In this document: piece after piece, positions 17,170-25,824 of the stretch
Layout: each line of letters begins with the position of its first letter
How positions within the stretch are numbered: position 1 is the stretch's first letter
The notes under the pieces: model-generated
The model's input: the letters and a program-made list of their open reading frames with translations, nothing else
Told to the model about the DNA's origin: nothing
Database searches by the model: none
Assembly: GCF_034044715.1 (NCBI RefSeq)
Contig: NZ_JAXCLW010000001.1
Span: forward strand, 372,001 to 436,000
Direction: 5' to 3'
DNA length: 64,000 bases
Origin: Dongia_B soli
GTDB lineage: Bacteria; Pseudomonadota; Alphaproteobacteria; Dongiales; Dongiaceae
Translations under genes and position numbers: made by a program

Positions 17170-17849
17170 GTCGGCTGCGGACAATACGTCCTGTGGATCA
17201 TGCGCGCAGCGCCTTTGATTACGTCTTCCTCATCTGGAAAATCACAGGGCACGTCGGTGGTGAACAAGCGGCGCACGCCCAGCGGACCACGCACCAGCCA
17301 GACCATCTGTTCGGCCGCCAGGCGCGTATCGGGCACATTCAGCAGGCCAAGACGATTGGCTTCATCGAAGAAGTCGGTCAGCTTCCGGATCATCGGTAGC
17401 GGACCATTGCCAAAAAAGGCGCGCGGCAATTCCGGGAAGCGCGGGCCCTCTGCCATGATGATGCGATAGACCGCGAGCGGTTCGGGCGAGAGCAAATGAT
17501 CGACCACGATATGGGCGATCTCTTGCAGCACGCCTTCGATGTTGCTATCGGCCTGAAGGACCGGCAAGACCGCATGGGATTTCGCGATACAGGCACGAAA
17601 CACCATCTCCGCGAAGAGCTTTTCCTTGCTGACGAAATGAGCATAGACCGTGGCCTTGGACACGCCTGCCTGACGGGCAACCTGATCCATGCTCACCGCG
17701 CCGAAGCCGTGTTCCAGGAACAACTCCTTGGCAGCGGTCATAATCGCCATGGCCTTCGCATTGACAGGCGGCTCTTGGGTATATTTTCCATGACTCTGGT
17801 CGGCAGCCGGAAAACCGGTTGCCGGTAGCTTTGTTGCGATCTCGGCCAA
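17166..17849 (-). CDS. TetR/AcrR family transcriptional repressor
   Basis: A 227-residue TetR-family regulator. The helix-turn-helix lies at about residues 38-85 (MTAAKELFLEHGFGAVSMDQ, then VARQAGVSKATVYAHFVSKE), followed by a helical ligand-binding domain. The start is a TTG at 17849 preceded by GGAGAAG at good spacing. The first ATG (residue 34) would cut into the first DNA-binding helix, so the TTG is preferred. It is divergent from the HlyD/MFS efflux pair, and the gap contains two matching 17-bp operators. The usual TetR scheme applies: it probably represses the pump and itself until a toxic ligand binds. Confidence 0.9.
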   Translation of the reverse strand: MAEIATKLPATGFPAADQSHGKYTQEPPVNAKAMAIMTAAKELFLEHGFGAVSMDQVARQAGVSKATVYAHFVSKEKLFAEMVFRACIAKSHAVLPVLQADSNIEGVLQEIAHIVVDHLLSPEPLAVYRIIMAEGPRFPELPRAFFGNGPLPMIRKLTDFFDEANRLGLLNVPDTRLAAEQMVWLVRGPLGVRRLFTTDVPCDFPDEEDVIKGAARMIHRTYCPQPT

Positions 17850-17870
17850 AACGCTTCTCCGCGCGAATTA

Positions 17871-17887
17871 AACTGAACGGTTCAGTT
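17871..17887. promoter_or_regulatory. TetR operator 1 (17-bp palindrome)
   Basis: AACTGAAC-G-GTTCAGTT is a perfect 8+1+8 palindrome just upstream of the TTG start of the TetR gene. A near-identical copy lies at 17933-17949. Size and symmetry are those of operators bound by TetR-family dimers. Confidence 0.75.
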
Positions 17888-17892
17888 CTGTC

Positions 17893-17923
17893 TTGACATT
17901 AGACGCCTGTAAGCGCATGTCAA
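17893..17923. promoter_or_regulatory. Face-to-face promoter elements between tetR and the efflux genes
   Basis: TTGACAT (17893-17899) and its exact reverse complement ATGTCAA (17917-17923) are separated by 17 bases. Each contains a consensus -35 hexamer, one for each strand, and the pair lies centrally between the two TetR operators. Matching -10 hexamers are weak on both strands (CATGTC plus, AATGTC minus), so the exact promoters are uncertain. Confidence 0.5.
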
Positions 17924-17932
17924 GAGCAACTG

Positions 17933-17949
17933 AACTGGACGGTTTAGTT
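17933..17949. promoter_or_regulatory. TetR operator 2 (17-bp imperfect palindrome)
   Basis: AACTGGAC-G-GTTTAGTT differs from operator 1 at only two positions and keeps the same 8+1+8 layout. It lies 65 bases upstream of the efflux ATG, next to the plus-strand promoter elements, where a bound repressor would block the pump operon. Confidence 0.7.
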
Positions 17950-18014
17950 TCGCCCAGCCAGCCGCACCATTCCACTGCACTCTGATAGGTAACTCAAGAA
18001 GCGGGTCAACGACC

Positions 18015-19169
18015 ATGCCAAAGATTAAGAAGCTTGCCATCAGCCTGATCATTCCTGCCGCCGTAATCGGTACCGGGGTCGGCGGCTATTGGTGGTGGAC
18101 CAAGGGCCGGTTCATCCAGAATACCGACAATGCCTATGTCGAGGCCGACATTTCGGCAATCGCCCCGCAAATCGATGGCTATGTGGCTGCGGTCCTGGTG
18201 GGCGACAATCAGGCAGTGAAGGCCGGCGATGTCCTGGTCCGGATCGACGACCGCGATTTCCGCGCCCGCCTGGACAAAGCGAATGCCGCCGCTGCCACGG
18301 CGAAGGCCGATATCGATACGATCGACAGCCAGATCAATTATCAGCAGAGCCGGGTCGATCAGGCCAAGGCCCAGCTGGAGGCCGCCAATGCCGAGGCGAA
18401 GCGGGCTCAGCAGCAATTCGACCGCTATGCCAAGCTGGTCACCGACAAGGTGATCTCGCGCCAGGAATATGACGATGCCAACGCCACTTTGGTGAAGGGC
18501 AAGGCCGACGTTATTCGCAGTGGAGCCGCGATCAATGCCGAAGAGGCCCAGCTGATCGTCATCAAGGCACAGCGCAAGGAAGCCGAGACCAAGTTGCATG
18601 AAGCCGAGGCGACGGCCAAATTGGCGGCCAATGAACTCGAAAAGACCGTGATCACGGCGCCGATCGATGGCGTGGTCGGCAATCGTGGCGTGCGGGTGGG
18701 GCATTATGTCCGGTCCGGCACGCAATTGCTCTCCCTGGTGCCGAATGAGGTTTATATCGTCGCCAATTTCAAGGAGACGCAGCTGACCCGCATGCGCCCC
18801 GGCCAGAAGGTCGAGATCGATGTGGACGCCTATCCGTCGACACCGCTGATCGGGGAAGTAGAGAGCTTCGCGCCGGCAAGCGGCGCATTGTTCAGCCTGC
18901 TACCGCCCGAAAACGCCACCGGCAATTTCACGAAGATCGTCCAGCGCGTCCCCGTCCGCATCAAGGTGCCCGCAGAGAATCCGTTGCATGGCCTGCTGCG
19001 GCCCGGCCTGTCGGTTGAAGCAAATGTCGATACCTCCGGCACGCCGGAGCCGGGCCAGGGCGAGCCGGGTAAAGGCGGCGATAAGACGCTGATCGGCCAG
19101 GATAGCGAGGGCAGCCTGTTCGGTGCTGCCCAGGCCAGCCCGATCGAAGCCAGCGCCAGCAACGACTAG
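18015..19169 (+). CDS. HlyD/EmrA family periplasmic adaptor of an efflux pump
   Basis: A 384-residue membrane fusion protein. An N-terminal membrane anchor lies at about residues 7-25, then a biotinyl-lipoyl half-domain (NTDNAYVEADISAIAPQIDG), a coiled-coil hairpin (about 90-205, rich in Ala, Lys, Glu and Gln), the second lipoyl half (VITAPIDGVVGNRGVRVGHY), and a beta-barrel ending near 350. It would bridge the inner-membrane MFS pump encoded 26 bases downstream to an outer-membrane TolC-type channel. No channel gene is in the window. It is the first gene after the divergent operator region and is probably under TetR control. Confidence 0.92.
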   Translation: MPKIKKLAISLIIPAAVIGTGVGGYWWWTKGRFIQNTDNAYVEADISAIAPQIDGYVAAVLVGDNQAVKAGDVLVRIDDRDFRARLDKANAAAATAKADIDTIDSQINYQQSRVDQAKAQLEAANAEAKRAQQQFDRYAKLVTDKVISRQEYDDANATLVKGKADVIRSGAAINAEEAQLIVIKAQRKEAETKLHEAEATAKLAANELEKTVITAPIDGVVGNRGVRVGHYVRSGTQLLSLVPNEVYIVANFKETQLTRMRPGQKVEIDVDAYPSTPLIGEVESFAPASGALFSLLPPENATGNFTKIVQRVPVRIKVPAENPLHGLLRPGLSVEANVDTSGTPEPGQGEPGKGGDKTLIGQDSEGSLFGAAQASPIEASASND

Positions 19170-19195
19170 GTCCCTGCATAGTAGCCGGACACATC

Positions 19196-20806
19196 ATGAA
19201 CGATACGGCAACCGCCACGGCTGACCAGGCTGTTCCCGAAGTGACGCGCCCGGCGGCGGATCCGGCGCCGCGCCCATTGACGGCGCGCGACTGGATCGGC
19301 TTCTTCGTCATGGTGGTCGGCATGTTCATGGCGATCCTGGACGTACAGATCGTCTCCAGCTCGCTGAACGAAATCCAGGCCGGCCTCGCCGCCAGCGCCG
19401 ATGAGGTGAGCTGGGTCCAGACCTCTTATCTGATTGCCGAAGTGGTGATGATCCCCCTCTCCGGCTATCTCTCGCGCACCTTCTCGACGCGGTACATTTT
19501 CACCCTTTCGGCCTTCGGCTTCACCTTCAGCAGCGCGCTGTGCGCCATGGCCTGGGACATCAATTCGATGATCATCTTTCGCGCCATCCAGGGTTTTCTG
19601 GGCGGCGCGATGATCCCGACCGTCTTCGCCACCACTTTCTCGGTTTTCCCGCCCAACCGCCGCGGCAGTCTGTCGGTCTTGACCGGCCTGGTCGCCACAA
19701 TGGCGCCAACCCTGGGTCCGACATTGGGCGGTTGGATTACCGATGCGATCTCCTGGCATTGGCTGTTCCTGATCAATGTGGTGCCCGGCGTGCTGGTGAC
19801 CAGCGCGGTCTGGCTGCTGGTCGATTTCGACAAGCCGAACTGGAGGCTCCTGAAGGTGATGGACCTGCCCGGTCTGGTCCTGATGGCGATGTTCCTCGGC
19901 TGCATGGAATATGTTCTGGAGGAAGGCACGCGCCTCGACTGGCTGGGCGATGATTCGATCCGGCTTTGTGTCGCCGTCTCGATTGTCGCCAGCCTGCTTT
20001 TCGTCTGGCGCACCCTGACGGCGAAAGAACCGATCGTCGATCTGCGCGCCTTCGCCGACCGTAACTTCCTGCTCGGCTGCATCTTCAGTTTCGTAATCGG
20101 CATCGGTCTCTACGGGTCGGTCTATCTGATCCCCCTTTTCCTGTCGCGGGTGCGTGACTACAAGCCGATGCAGATCGGCGTGATCATGTTTGTGGCCGGC
20201 GTCTTCCAATTCATGTCGGCACCGGTCGCTGGCAGGCTGTCACGCATCTTCGATCCGCGGATGGTGCTGTGTTTCGGTCTTGCCATGTTCGGCGGCGGCG
20301 TCTACCTGCAGCATTTCCTGACGGCCGATTGGGGTTATTGGGAATTCTTCATCCCCCAGGCGGTCCGCGGATTCGCCCTGATGTTCCTGTTCATGCCGGT
20401 CAACATGGCGGCCCTCGGGACCTTGCCGCCGGCCCGGCTCAAAAATGCCAGCGGTCTCTATAACCTCATGCGCAATCTTGGCGGCGCGATCGGCCTCGCC
20501 GGCATCAACTTCCTGCTGAACGACCGCCTCAATTTGCATTGGTCGCGTCTGATCGATCGGATGACCGCCGCCAATCCCAATGTGACCGGCTATCTCGACC
20601 GCACCTCGCAGGCCTTGAGCGAACGCATGGGGATGGCCGCCGACCAGGGCGCACTGAAGCAGCTTGCCGGTCTGGTGTCACGCGAGGCACAGGTGCTGAG
20701 CTTCGCCGATGTCTCTCTGATCATGGCGGCGATTTTCCTGGCGGCCATTCTACTGGTGCCGCTGCTGCGCCTGCCGAAAGGTGTCGTGACCGGCGAAGCG
20801 CATTGA
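19196..20806 (+). CDS. DHA2 family MFS drug efflux transporter (EmrB/QacA type)
   Basis: A 536-residue, 14-helix major facilitator transporter. Family marks are DVQIVSSSLNEIQAGLAAS in the first helix region (motif D1), GYLSRTFSTRYIFTLSAFGF (motif A), RAIQGFLGGAMIPTVFATTF (motif B) and LVATMAPTLGPTLGGWITDA (motif C, antiporter signature). The protein uses the proton gradient to expel hydrophobic drugs, uncouplers or fatty acids through the EmrA-like adaptor encoded upstream. It probably forms a two-gene operon with that adaptor, downstream of the TetR operators. The C-terminal region contains a soluble loop between the last helices, as in EmrB. Confidence 0.93.
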   Translation: MNDTATATADQAVPEVTRPAADPAPRPLTARDWIGFFVMVVGMFMAILDVQIVSSSLNEIQAGLAASADEVSWVQTSYLIAEVVMIPLSGYLSRTFSTRYIFTLSAFGFTFSSALCAMAWDINSMIIFRAIQGFLGGAMIPTVFATTFSVFPPNRRGSLSVLTGLVATMAPTLGPTLGGWITDAISWHWLFLINVVPGVLVTSAVWLLVDFDKPNWRLLKVMDLPGLVLMAMFLGCMEYVLEEGTRLDWLGDDSIRLCVAVSIVASLLFVWRTLTAKEPIVDLRAFADRNFLLGCIFSFVIGIGLYGSVYLIPLFLSRVRDYKPMQIGVIMFVAGVFQFMSAPVAGRLSRIFDPRMVLCFGLAMFGGGVYLQHFLTADWGYWEFFIPQAVRGFALMFLFMPVNMAALGTLPPARLKNASGLYNLMRNLGGAIGLAGINFLLNDRLNLHWSRLIDRMTAANPNVTGYLDRTSQALSERMGMAADQGALKQLAGLVSREAQVLSFADVSLIMAAIFLAAILLVPLLRLPKGVVTGEAH

Positions 20807-20885
20807 TCGCCGCGGTTGAATTGCCCTTGCCTCCGCGCGCCGGCTGTTTCTAGACTGCGGCAAAATCCGCCTGGGAGAGCCGAAC

Positions 20886-21218
20886 ATGCAGCCGATCGTG
20901 ATCAAGACCAATGAAGCGGACTTCATCCCCTATGATCTCGAAGGTCCGGATCAGTTGCGATTGATCCAATGGCTGCCGGTTACCTATGACCGCAAGACCG
21001 CGACCGGCAGCTATTATTTCAAGATGCTGCCGGGCGCCGTCACCACGCCGCATACGCATCCGGGCTATGAGGAATTTTTTGTGATCGACGGTGAAGCGAT
21101 AGAGAGCGATGGCCGCATCCTGAAAGCCGGCGACTTCGTGAGCTTCGCGCCGGGAAGCTATCACAATACTCGTACCGAGACCGGCTGCCTGATGTTGGTC
21201 GTGGAATGGAAAAGCTGA
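20886..21218 (+). CDS. Small single-domain cupin protein
   Basis: A 110-residue cupin. The first motif is TTPHTHPGYEEFFVIDGE, with two His and a Glu for metal binding, and the second is GSYHNTRTETGCLM with the remaining His. These match ChrR/DUF4437-like or generic cupin_2 proteins; the small size implies a metal-binding beta-barrel dimer. A GGGAGAG ribosome site precedes the ATG. The role is not known: sugar or amino-acid isomerase, dioxygenase or sensor functions are all found in this fold. It stands alone between the efflux operon and a convergent histidine kinase. Confidence 0.8.
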   Translation: MQPIVIKTNEADFIPYDLEGPDQLRLIQWLPVTYDRKTATGSYYFKMLPGAVTTPHTHPGYEEFFVIDGEAIESDGRILKAGDFVSFAPGSYHNTRTETGCLMLVVEWKS

Positions 21219-21239
21219 ATGCTCGATGGCTGCGTGAGC

Positions 21240-22580
21240 TCAGATACCGGTGGCTCGGTTTGGGCTGGCGGATGACGAGGCGGGGGAAGCAATGCGAGCA
21301 AGCTGCCGGTTGGCGGGCAGCGTGACCACCACCGAGGTTCCCTCACCTTCACGGCTGGAAAATCGGATATGGCCGTTCAGCGCATCAACCAGCTTGCGGC
21401 AGATGGATAGACCGAGGCCGGTTCCTTCGGTCTGATTGGCGTTATGGGCCGCGCGCGACTGGAAGGGTTCGAAGATGCGCGACATCTGCTCGCTGGACAT
21501 ACCGGGCCCTTGGTCAGCCACGCTGATGATGAATTCTTCCGCCCGTTGATCAGTCATCACGTCGATATGGCTGCCGCGGGGACTGAACTTGATGGCATTG
21601 CCGACGATATTGGCGATGATTTGCCGCACCGCCTGACGGTCAGATATTACTGTGATGCGCTCCTGAGCTGGTTGGAAGCGGATGGCAACATCCTTCTTGA
21701 GGGCAATGCTGTCCAACATATTCAGGGATTCACCGACGAGCTGGTTCAATTCCAGTTCGCTGAGCTCCACGCGGAAATGACCGAGTTCGACCTTGGAGAG
21801 ATCGAGAACGGAATTGATGACGCCGAGAAGATGCTCGCTGCTTTTGCCGATATTATCGATATATTCCTGCTGGCTTGGCGTCAGCACCCCGGCATAGCCG
21901 CGTCGCAAGAGATCGGTGAAGCCGACGATGGCATTCAGCGGCGTCCGTAATTCATGGCTCATATTGGCGAGGAAGTCGCTTTTCGTGCGGTTGGCTTCTT
22001 CGGCTAAATTCTTCGCTTCCAGCATCGCCGATTGCGTGCGCTTTTCGCTGGTGACGTCGGTCATCGCACCGACATAGCTGATGACCCGGCCCCCGCCGTT
22101 GGTCAGCGGCGTGATCGTGGTAGCCGCCCAATAGAGCTCGCCCGATTTGCGCCGGTTCAGGAACTCGCCCGACCAGCTTTCACCCCGGTCGAGTGCGCGA
22201 TGCATCGCCGCAAATACCGCCGGCGGGGTCAGGTCGGAGCCCAGCACCCGTGGATTGCGTCCGATCAGTTCCGAGCGACGATAGCCGCTGATCGCGGTAA
22301 TGCTGGAATTGGCATAGGTGACACGCAGCTGCATGTCGGCGATGAGAATACCGGAAGGATGCGCTTCCAAAGCAAGATCAAGCAACCGCCGATGACGGTC
22401 ATGACGGGCGATCAGATAAAAGATCAGCGCAGCACTGATCAGGACAAAGCCGACGCCTTTGAAAGTTTGGACTTGGGAAATCAAACCGGGAGGCAGGCGA
22501 TCGACCAGCCTGTCGGAAAACAGAACCCAGACGGCCGAAGTGGCGGCATAGATGGCGGCAACACGCAAAGCCAGATTCAT
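21240..22580 (-). CDS. Membrane-bound PAS-domain sensor histidine kinase (orphan)
   Basis: A 446-residue kinase. Two N-terminal membrane helices (about residues 5-25 and 38-60) flank a short periplasmic loop, followed by a PAS domain with PAC motif (about 65-185, GILIADMQLRVTYANSSITA). The HisKA box is FLANMSHELRTPLNAIVGFT with the phospho-acceptor His near 210. The ATPase domain has N (IVGNAIKFSPRGS), G1 (DQGPGMS), F and G2 (GTGLGLSICRKL) boxes. No response regulator gene is beside it, so its partner is elsewhere on the genome. The signal sensed by the PAS domain cannot be inferred. Confidence 0.92.
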   Translation of the reverse strand: MNLALRVAAIYAATSAVWVLFSDRLVDRLPPGLISQVQTFKGVGFVLISAALIFYLIARHDRHRRLLDLALEAHPSGILIADMQLRVTYANSSITAISGYRRSELIGRNPRVLGSDLTPPAVFAAMHRALDRGESWSGEFLNRRKSGELYWAATTITPLTNGGGRVISYVGAMTDVTSEKRTQSAMLEAKNLAEEANRTKSDFLANMSHELRTPLNAIVGFTDLLRRGYAGVLTPSQQEYIDNIGKSSEHLLGVINSVLDLSKVELGHFRVELSELELNQLVGESLNMLDSIALKKDVAIRFQPAQERITVISDRQAVRQIIANIVGNAIKFSPRGSHIDVMTDQRAEEFIISVADQGPGMSSEQMSRIFEPFQSRAAHNANQTEGTGLGLSICRKLVDALNGHIRFSSREGEGTSVVVTLPANRQLARIASPASSSASPNRATGI

Positions 22581-22814
22581 GATCAGGGCCTCGACAGTCG
22601 GTGCCTATATTCCCATATTCTATTATGGGGTGATTTGGACGCAAATCAATTCGAGCGTTGACGGCATCCGGCCGACGCGGAAATGCCCCATGAACAGGGA
22701 TTTCTTGGCAATTGCGCGTCCGCTGTCAAAATCGCATGACTTGCAGATCATATCGGCACTTCTCCCCCGGCTCTGCCTTTAACAATAGGATGTCTTTCAA
22801 AAGTTTAACAAAAC

Positions 22815-24236
22815 ATGACGATTAAACCTTCGCGCCAGATGCTGGTTCCCTTGATCATCGCCACAACGCTTTTTATGGAAAATCTGGATTCCACCGTCCT
22901 GGCCACTGCTCTGCCGACGATCGCCCAGGCGCTGAATACCAGCCCCTTACATCTGAATCTGGCGATTACCTCCTACTTGTTCAGCCTGGCCGTCTTCATT
23001 CCGATCAGCGGTTGGCTGGCCGACCGGTTCGGCGCCCGCCTCATTTTCCGACTGGCGATCGTGATTTTCATGGCCGGATCGGTGCTCTGCGGCCTTGGGC
23101 AATCGCTGACGGGCTTTGTCTTGGCGCGGCTTTTCCAGGGCCTTGGCGGCGCCATGATGGTGCCGGTCGGACGGCTGGTCCTGATGCGGTCGGTCGAGCG
23201 CCATGAACTGGTCCGGGCCATGGCCTATCTCACCTTTCCCGCACTGATCGGCCCGGTCATCGGACCGCCCCTGGGCGGCTTCCTGGTCACCTATGTGTCC
23301 TGGCATTGGATTTTCTGGATCAACATCCCGATCGGCCTGCTGGGCCTGGTCCTCGCCACTTTGTTCATCGAGGATGTCCGGGACAGCACGGTGCGACCCT
23401 TCGATTTCCGTGGCTTTTGCCTGACCGGCCTCGGATTTACCGGCCTGATCTTCGGCTTTGAGGCGATCGGGCGCGGTCTCATCTCGCAAAGTATCGTCAA
23501 TGCCCTGCTGATCGGCGGCGCGGCGTCCCTGCTGCTATACGTCCTGCATGCAAGACGCCGCCTGTATCCGGTGATCGATTTGTCGCTGTTGCAGATCGGC
23601 ACATTCCGGGCCGGCGTGATCGGCGGTTTTCTATTTCGTTGCGCCGTGGGGGCGACACCCTTCCTGCTGCCGATGATGCTGCAGCTGGGCTTCGGCCTCA
23701 GCGCCTTCACCTCGGGCAGCCTGACTTTCGCCTCGGCAGCGGGCGCCATGCTGATGAAGCTGACGGCCGGACGCATCCTGCGCCGCTTTGGCTTCCGTCA
23801 AGTCCTGGTCGCCAATGCCCTGATCAGTGCCGCCTTTATCCTGGTCAACGGCCTGTTCAGGCCGGAAACACCGGGTCTGCTGATCTTGACGGTGCTGCTG
23901 ATTGGCGGTTTCTTCCGTTCGTTGCAATTCACCAGCATCAATTCGCTGACCGTAGCCGAAGTGCCGCGCGACCGGTTAAGCCAAGCCACCAGCTTTTCCG
24001 CCATCGCCCAGCAGCTTTCCCTTAGTTTTGGCGTGGGGATCGGCGCTTTGTCGCTTCATCTTACCCTGGCGGCGCGCAGCGGCGGCCAGATTCGCGCCGA
24101 CAGCTTCCTGATACCCTTCCTGACGGTCGGCTTGATCGCTGCCTTTTCCGCCTTGGTCTATCTCCGCCTGCCCGCCAATGCCGGGTCGGAGGTTACCGGG
24201 CATGCGGCTTTAGGTAAGGCGAAGCAGGATGGATGA
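22815..24236 (+). CDS. MFS drug transporter, DHA2 family (MdtD/EmrB-like)
   Basis: A 473-residue major facilitator protein with 13-14 predicted helices. ENLDSTVLATALPTIAQALN is motif D1, GWLADRFGARLIFRLAIVIF motif A, and RLFQGLGGAMMVPVGRLVLM motif B. LTFPALIGPVIGPPLGGFLV is motif C, seen in drug/proton antiporters. It is distinct from the EmrB-type gene at 19196 and has no adaptor gene beside it, so it probably works alone in the inner membrane. The ATG lacks a clear Shine-Dalgarno site. It is divergent from the PAS histidine kinase, with about 230 bases between them. Confidence 0.88.
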   Translation: MTIKPSRQMLVPLIIATTLFMENLDSTVLATALPTIAQALNTSPLHLNLAITSYLFSLAVFIPISGWLADRFGARLIFRLAIVIFMAGSVLCGLGQSLTGFVLARLFQGLGGAMMVPVGRLVLMRSVERHELVRAMAYLTFPALIGPVIGPPLGGFLVTYVSWHWIFWINIPIGLLGLVLATLFIEDVRDSTVRPFDFRGFCLTGLGFTGLIFGFEAIGRGLISQSIVNALLIGGAASLLLYVLHARRRLYPVIDLSLLQIGTFRAGVIGGFLFRCAVGATPFLLPMMLQLGFGLSAFTSGSLTFASAAGAMLMKLTAGRILRRFGFRQVLVANALISAAFILVNGLFRPETPGLLILTVLLIGGFFRSLQFTSINSLTVAEVPRDRLSQATSFSAIAQQLSLSFGVGIGALSLHLTLAARSGGQIRADSFLIPFLTVGLIAAFSALVYLRLPANAGSEVTGHAALGKAKQDG

Positions 24237-24411
24237 TATCCGGCGGGCTCGCCCGCTCGCGTGGTGTTGTCCGGACAGCAACCTGCGGCAAAAAGCCCGG
24301 TCATGCGCCGGCCGCGCGCTACGAAGCGTACAATAGTCAGTCTGCCGTAAGCCGGCGGAGTTAAGCCACCCGGCTGCGAGCGCGAGCTGCCCTCACTTCG
24401 GCCCGCCGGCC

Positions 24412-24442
24412 CATCCTTGTCCGTACTCACATCCTTGTCCGT
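24412..24442 (+). repeat. Tandem 13-bp direct repeat upstream of the glycosyltransferase
   Basis: CATCCTTGTCCGT occurs at 24412-24424 and again at 24430-24442, an 18-base period. The copies lie immediately 5' to the ribosome-binding site of the glycosyltransferase gene. Either a regulator half-site pair or a small duplication would explain it. Confidence 0.55.
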
Positions 24443-24456
24443 CCTCAGGAGCCAAC

Positions 24457-25788
24457 TTGACTAAATGCGATCGCGCGGTCCGCAATTCCGCCTTGCGGGT
24501 CGCTGTTCTCGTGACATTGGAGCGCGGTGACACGGCCGGTGGCCATGTTAAATGCTGGGAGCGCTTTGCCGAGGCTGCCATCCATCTGCCCGAAGAGCTG
24601 GATCTGACGGTGCATTTCCTTGGCAAGACCAGCCGCGTCGAGCATCTGGCCCGGCATGTCCGCCTGAGTGAGCATCCGGCGGTCTTCAGCACCCGGCGGC
24701 TGCGATTTCTGGACCAAGGTGCCGGGCATACGGATCTCGCGCCGTTTCACCCGGCGGTCGCGGCGGCCCTGGCCGACAGCGATGTGGTCCATGCGACCGA
24801 TTTCTTCAGCTTCGGCCGCAGCGCCATGTCCTATGCGCGGCGCCACGGCAGCGGTCTCACGGCCTCGATCCACACGGATATCCCGCAATTCACCCGGATC
24901 TATGCCAGCGCCATCTTCCGCCGGATGGCTGGGATGCGCCTCGGCGGCATGCTGAGCGACCGGCTGCATCTGCAAGACTACATCGCCGCGCGCCTGTCGC
25001 GGGCGATCGACGAACGCTTGCACCGCTGTCATCAGGTTCTGGCCTCCAAGCCAGAAGACTATCAGCGTCTCCTGGCGAGCCTGGAACCGAACCGTCTGGC
25101 TCTTCTGCGGCGCGGTATCGATCGGGAGCGTTTCGCGCCGCGCCACCGGGACCGGGCGAGATTGCAGCAGCTCTATGGCATCCCCGCGGGCCGGCCGGTC
25201 CTGATGTTCGCCGGGCGTGTGGATGCCAGCAAAAGCGCGATGGTGGTGGCCGAAACGGCGCGGCAGCTCGTCCAGGCAGGGGAAGATATCCAGCTTCTCG
25301 TCGTCGGCGATGGCGAGGATAGCGGCAGGATCGCCGCTCTGCTGGGCGAGCGGGTCTGCCTGCCCGGCCATGTCTCACAGGAGACCCTCGCCTGGCTCTA
25401 TGCCAGTGCTGATCTTTTCCTCTTCCCTTCGACCACGGAAGTATCGCCGAACGTGGTCCTGGAAGCGAAAGCCAGCGGCTTGCCGGTACTGGTCGCCGCC
25501 AGTCATGGCGGCGCGCAATTCATCAGTCGGCCGGGCACCGATGGCTTTGTCCTGGCAAGCCAAAATCCGGCGGATTGGGTGTCAATCGCGGAGCCATTGC
25601 TGCAAGAGCCGGCACGGCGACACTCGGTCGGCAGGGCCGCCCGCGCCTGGATCGACGCCAGTTGGCCGAGCTGGATCGAGGTATTGCGCAGCGACCTTCT
25701 CCCCGCTTGGCAGCGGGCGGCGCAAATGGCGTACCGGGACCATGCTGTCCGCGACATCACGCCGCACGACGAAAGCATGGCCGCGTAG
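24457..25788 (+). CDS. GT4-type (GT-B fold) glycosyltransferase
   Basis: A 443-residue glycosyltransferase. The N-terminal acceptor half begins ALRVAVLVTLERGDTAGGHV. The C-terminal donor half has PVLMFAGRVDASKS, LLVVGDGEDS, LPGHVSQETLAWLYASADLF and the E-x7-E region STTEVSPNVVLEAKASGLPV that binds nucleotide-sugar in GT4 enzymes. Its C-terminal domain resembles alpha-mannosyl and digalactosyl transferases acting on lipids. The start is TTG at 24457, with AGGAG ending five bases before it; no better in-frame start exists. It is convergent with hpnL, and its neighbours are hopanoid and peptidoglycan-lipid genes, so a membrane lipid acceptor is a reasonable guess but not proven. Confidence 0.85.
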   Translation: MTKCDRAVRNSALRVAVLVTLERGDTAGGHVKCWERFAEAAIHLPEELDLTVHFLGKTSRVEHLARHVRLSEHPAVFSTRRLRFLDQGAGHTDLAPFHPAVAAALADSDVVHATDFFSFGRSAMSYARRHGSGLTASIHTDIPQFTRIYASAIFRRMAGMRLGGMLSDRLHLQDYIAARLSRAIDERLHRCHQVLASKPEDYQRLLASLEPNRLALLRRGIDRERFAPRHRDRARLQQLYGIPAGRPVLMFAGRVDASKSAMVVAETARQLVQAGEDIQLLVVGDGEDSGRIAALLGERVCLPGHVSQETLAWLYASADLFLFPSTTEVSPNVVLEAKASGLPVLVAASHGGAQFISRPGTDGFVLASQNPADWVSIAEPLLQEPARRHSVGRAARAWIDASWPSWIEVLRSDLLPAWQRAAQMAYRDHAVRDITPHDESMAA

Positions 25789-25824
25789 CGGCTCGCAGAC
25801 ATGCAAGGCCGCACATGGCTGAAG

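Noticed and set aside
19166..20209. Minus-strand reading of about 347 codons opposite the EmrB-like gene
   Set aside because: Its composition (repeated Asp-His-Arg-Gln) is that of the complement of a membrane protein gene; no domain is seen.
24243..24256. GCGGG-CTCG-CCCGC hairpin after the second MFS gene as a terminator
   Set aside because: Only five base pairs and no T-run, so too weak to call.
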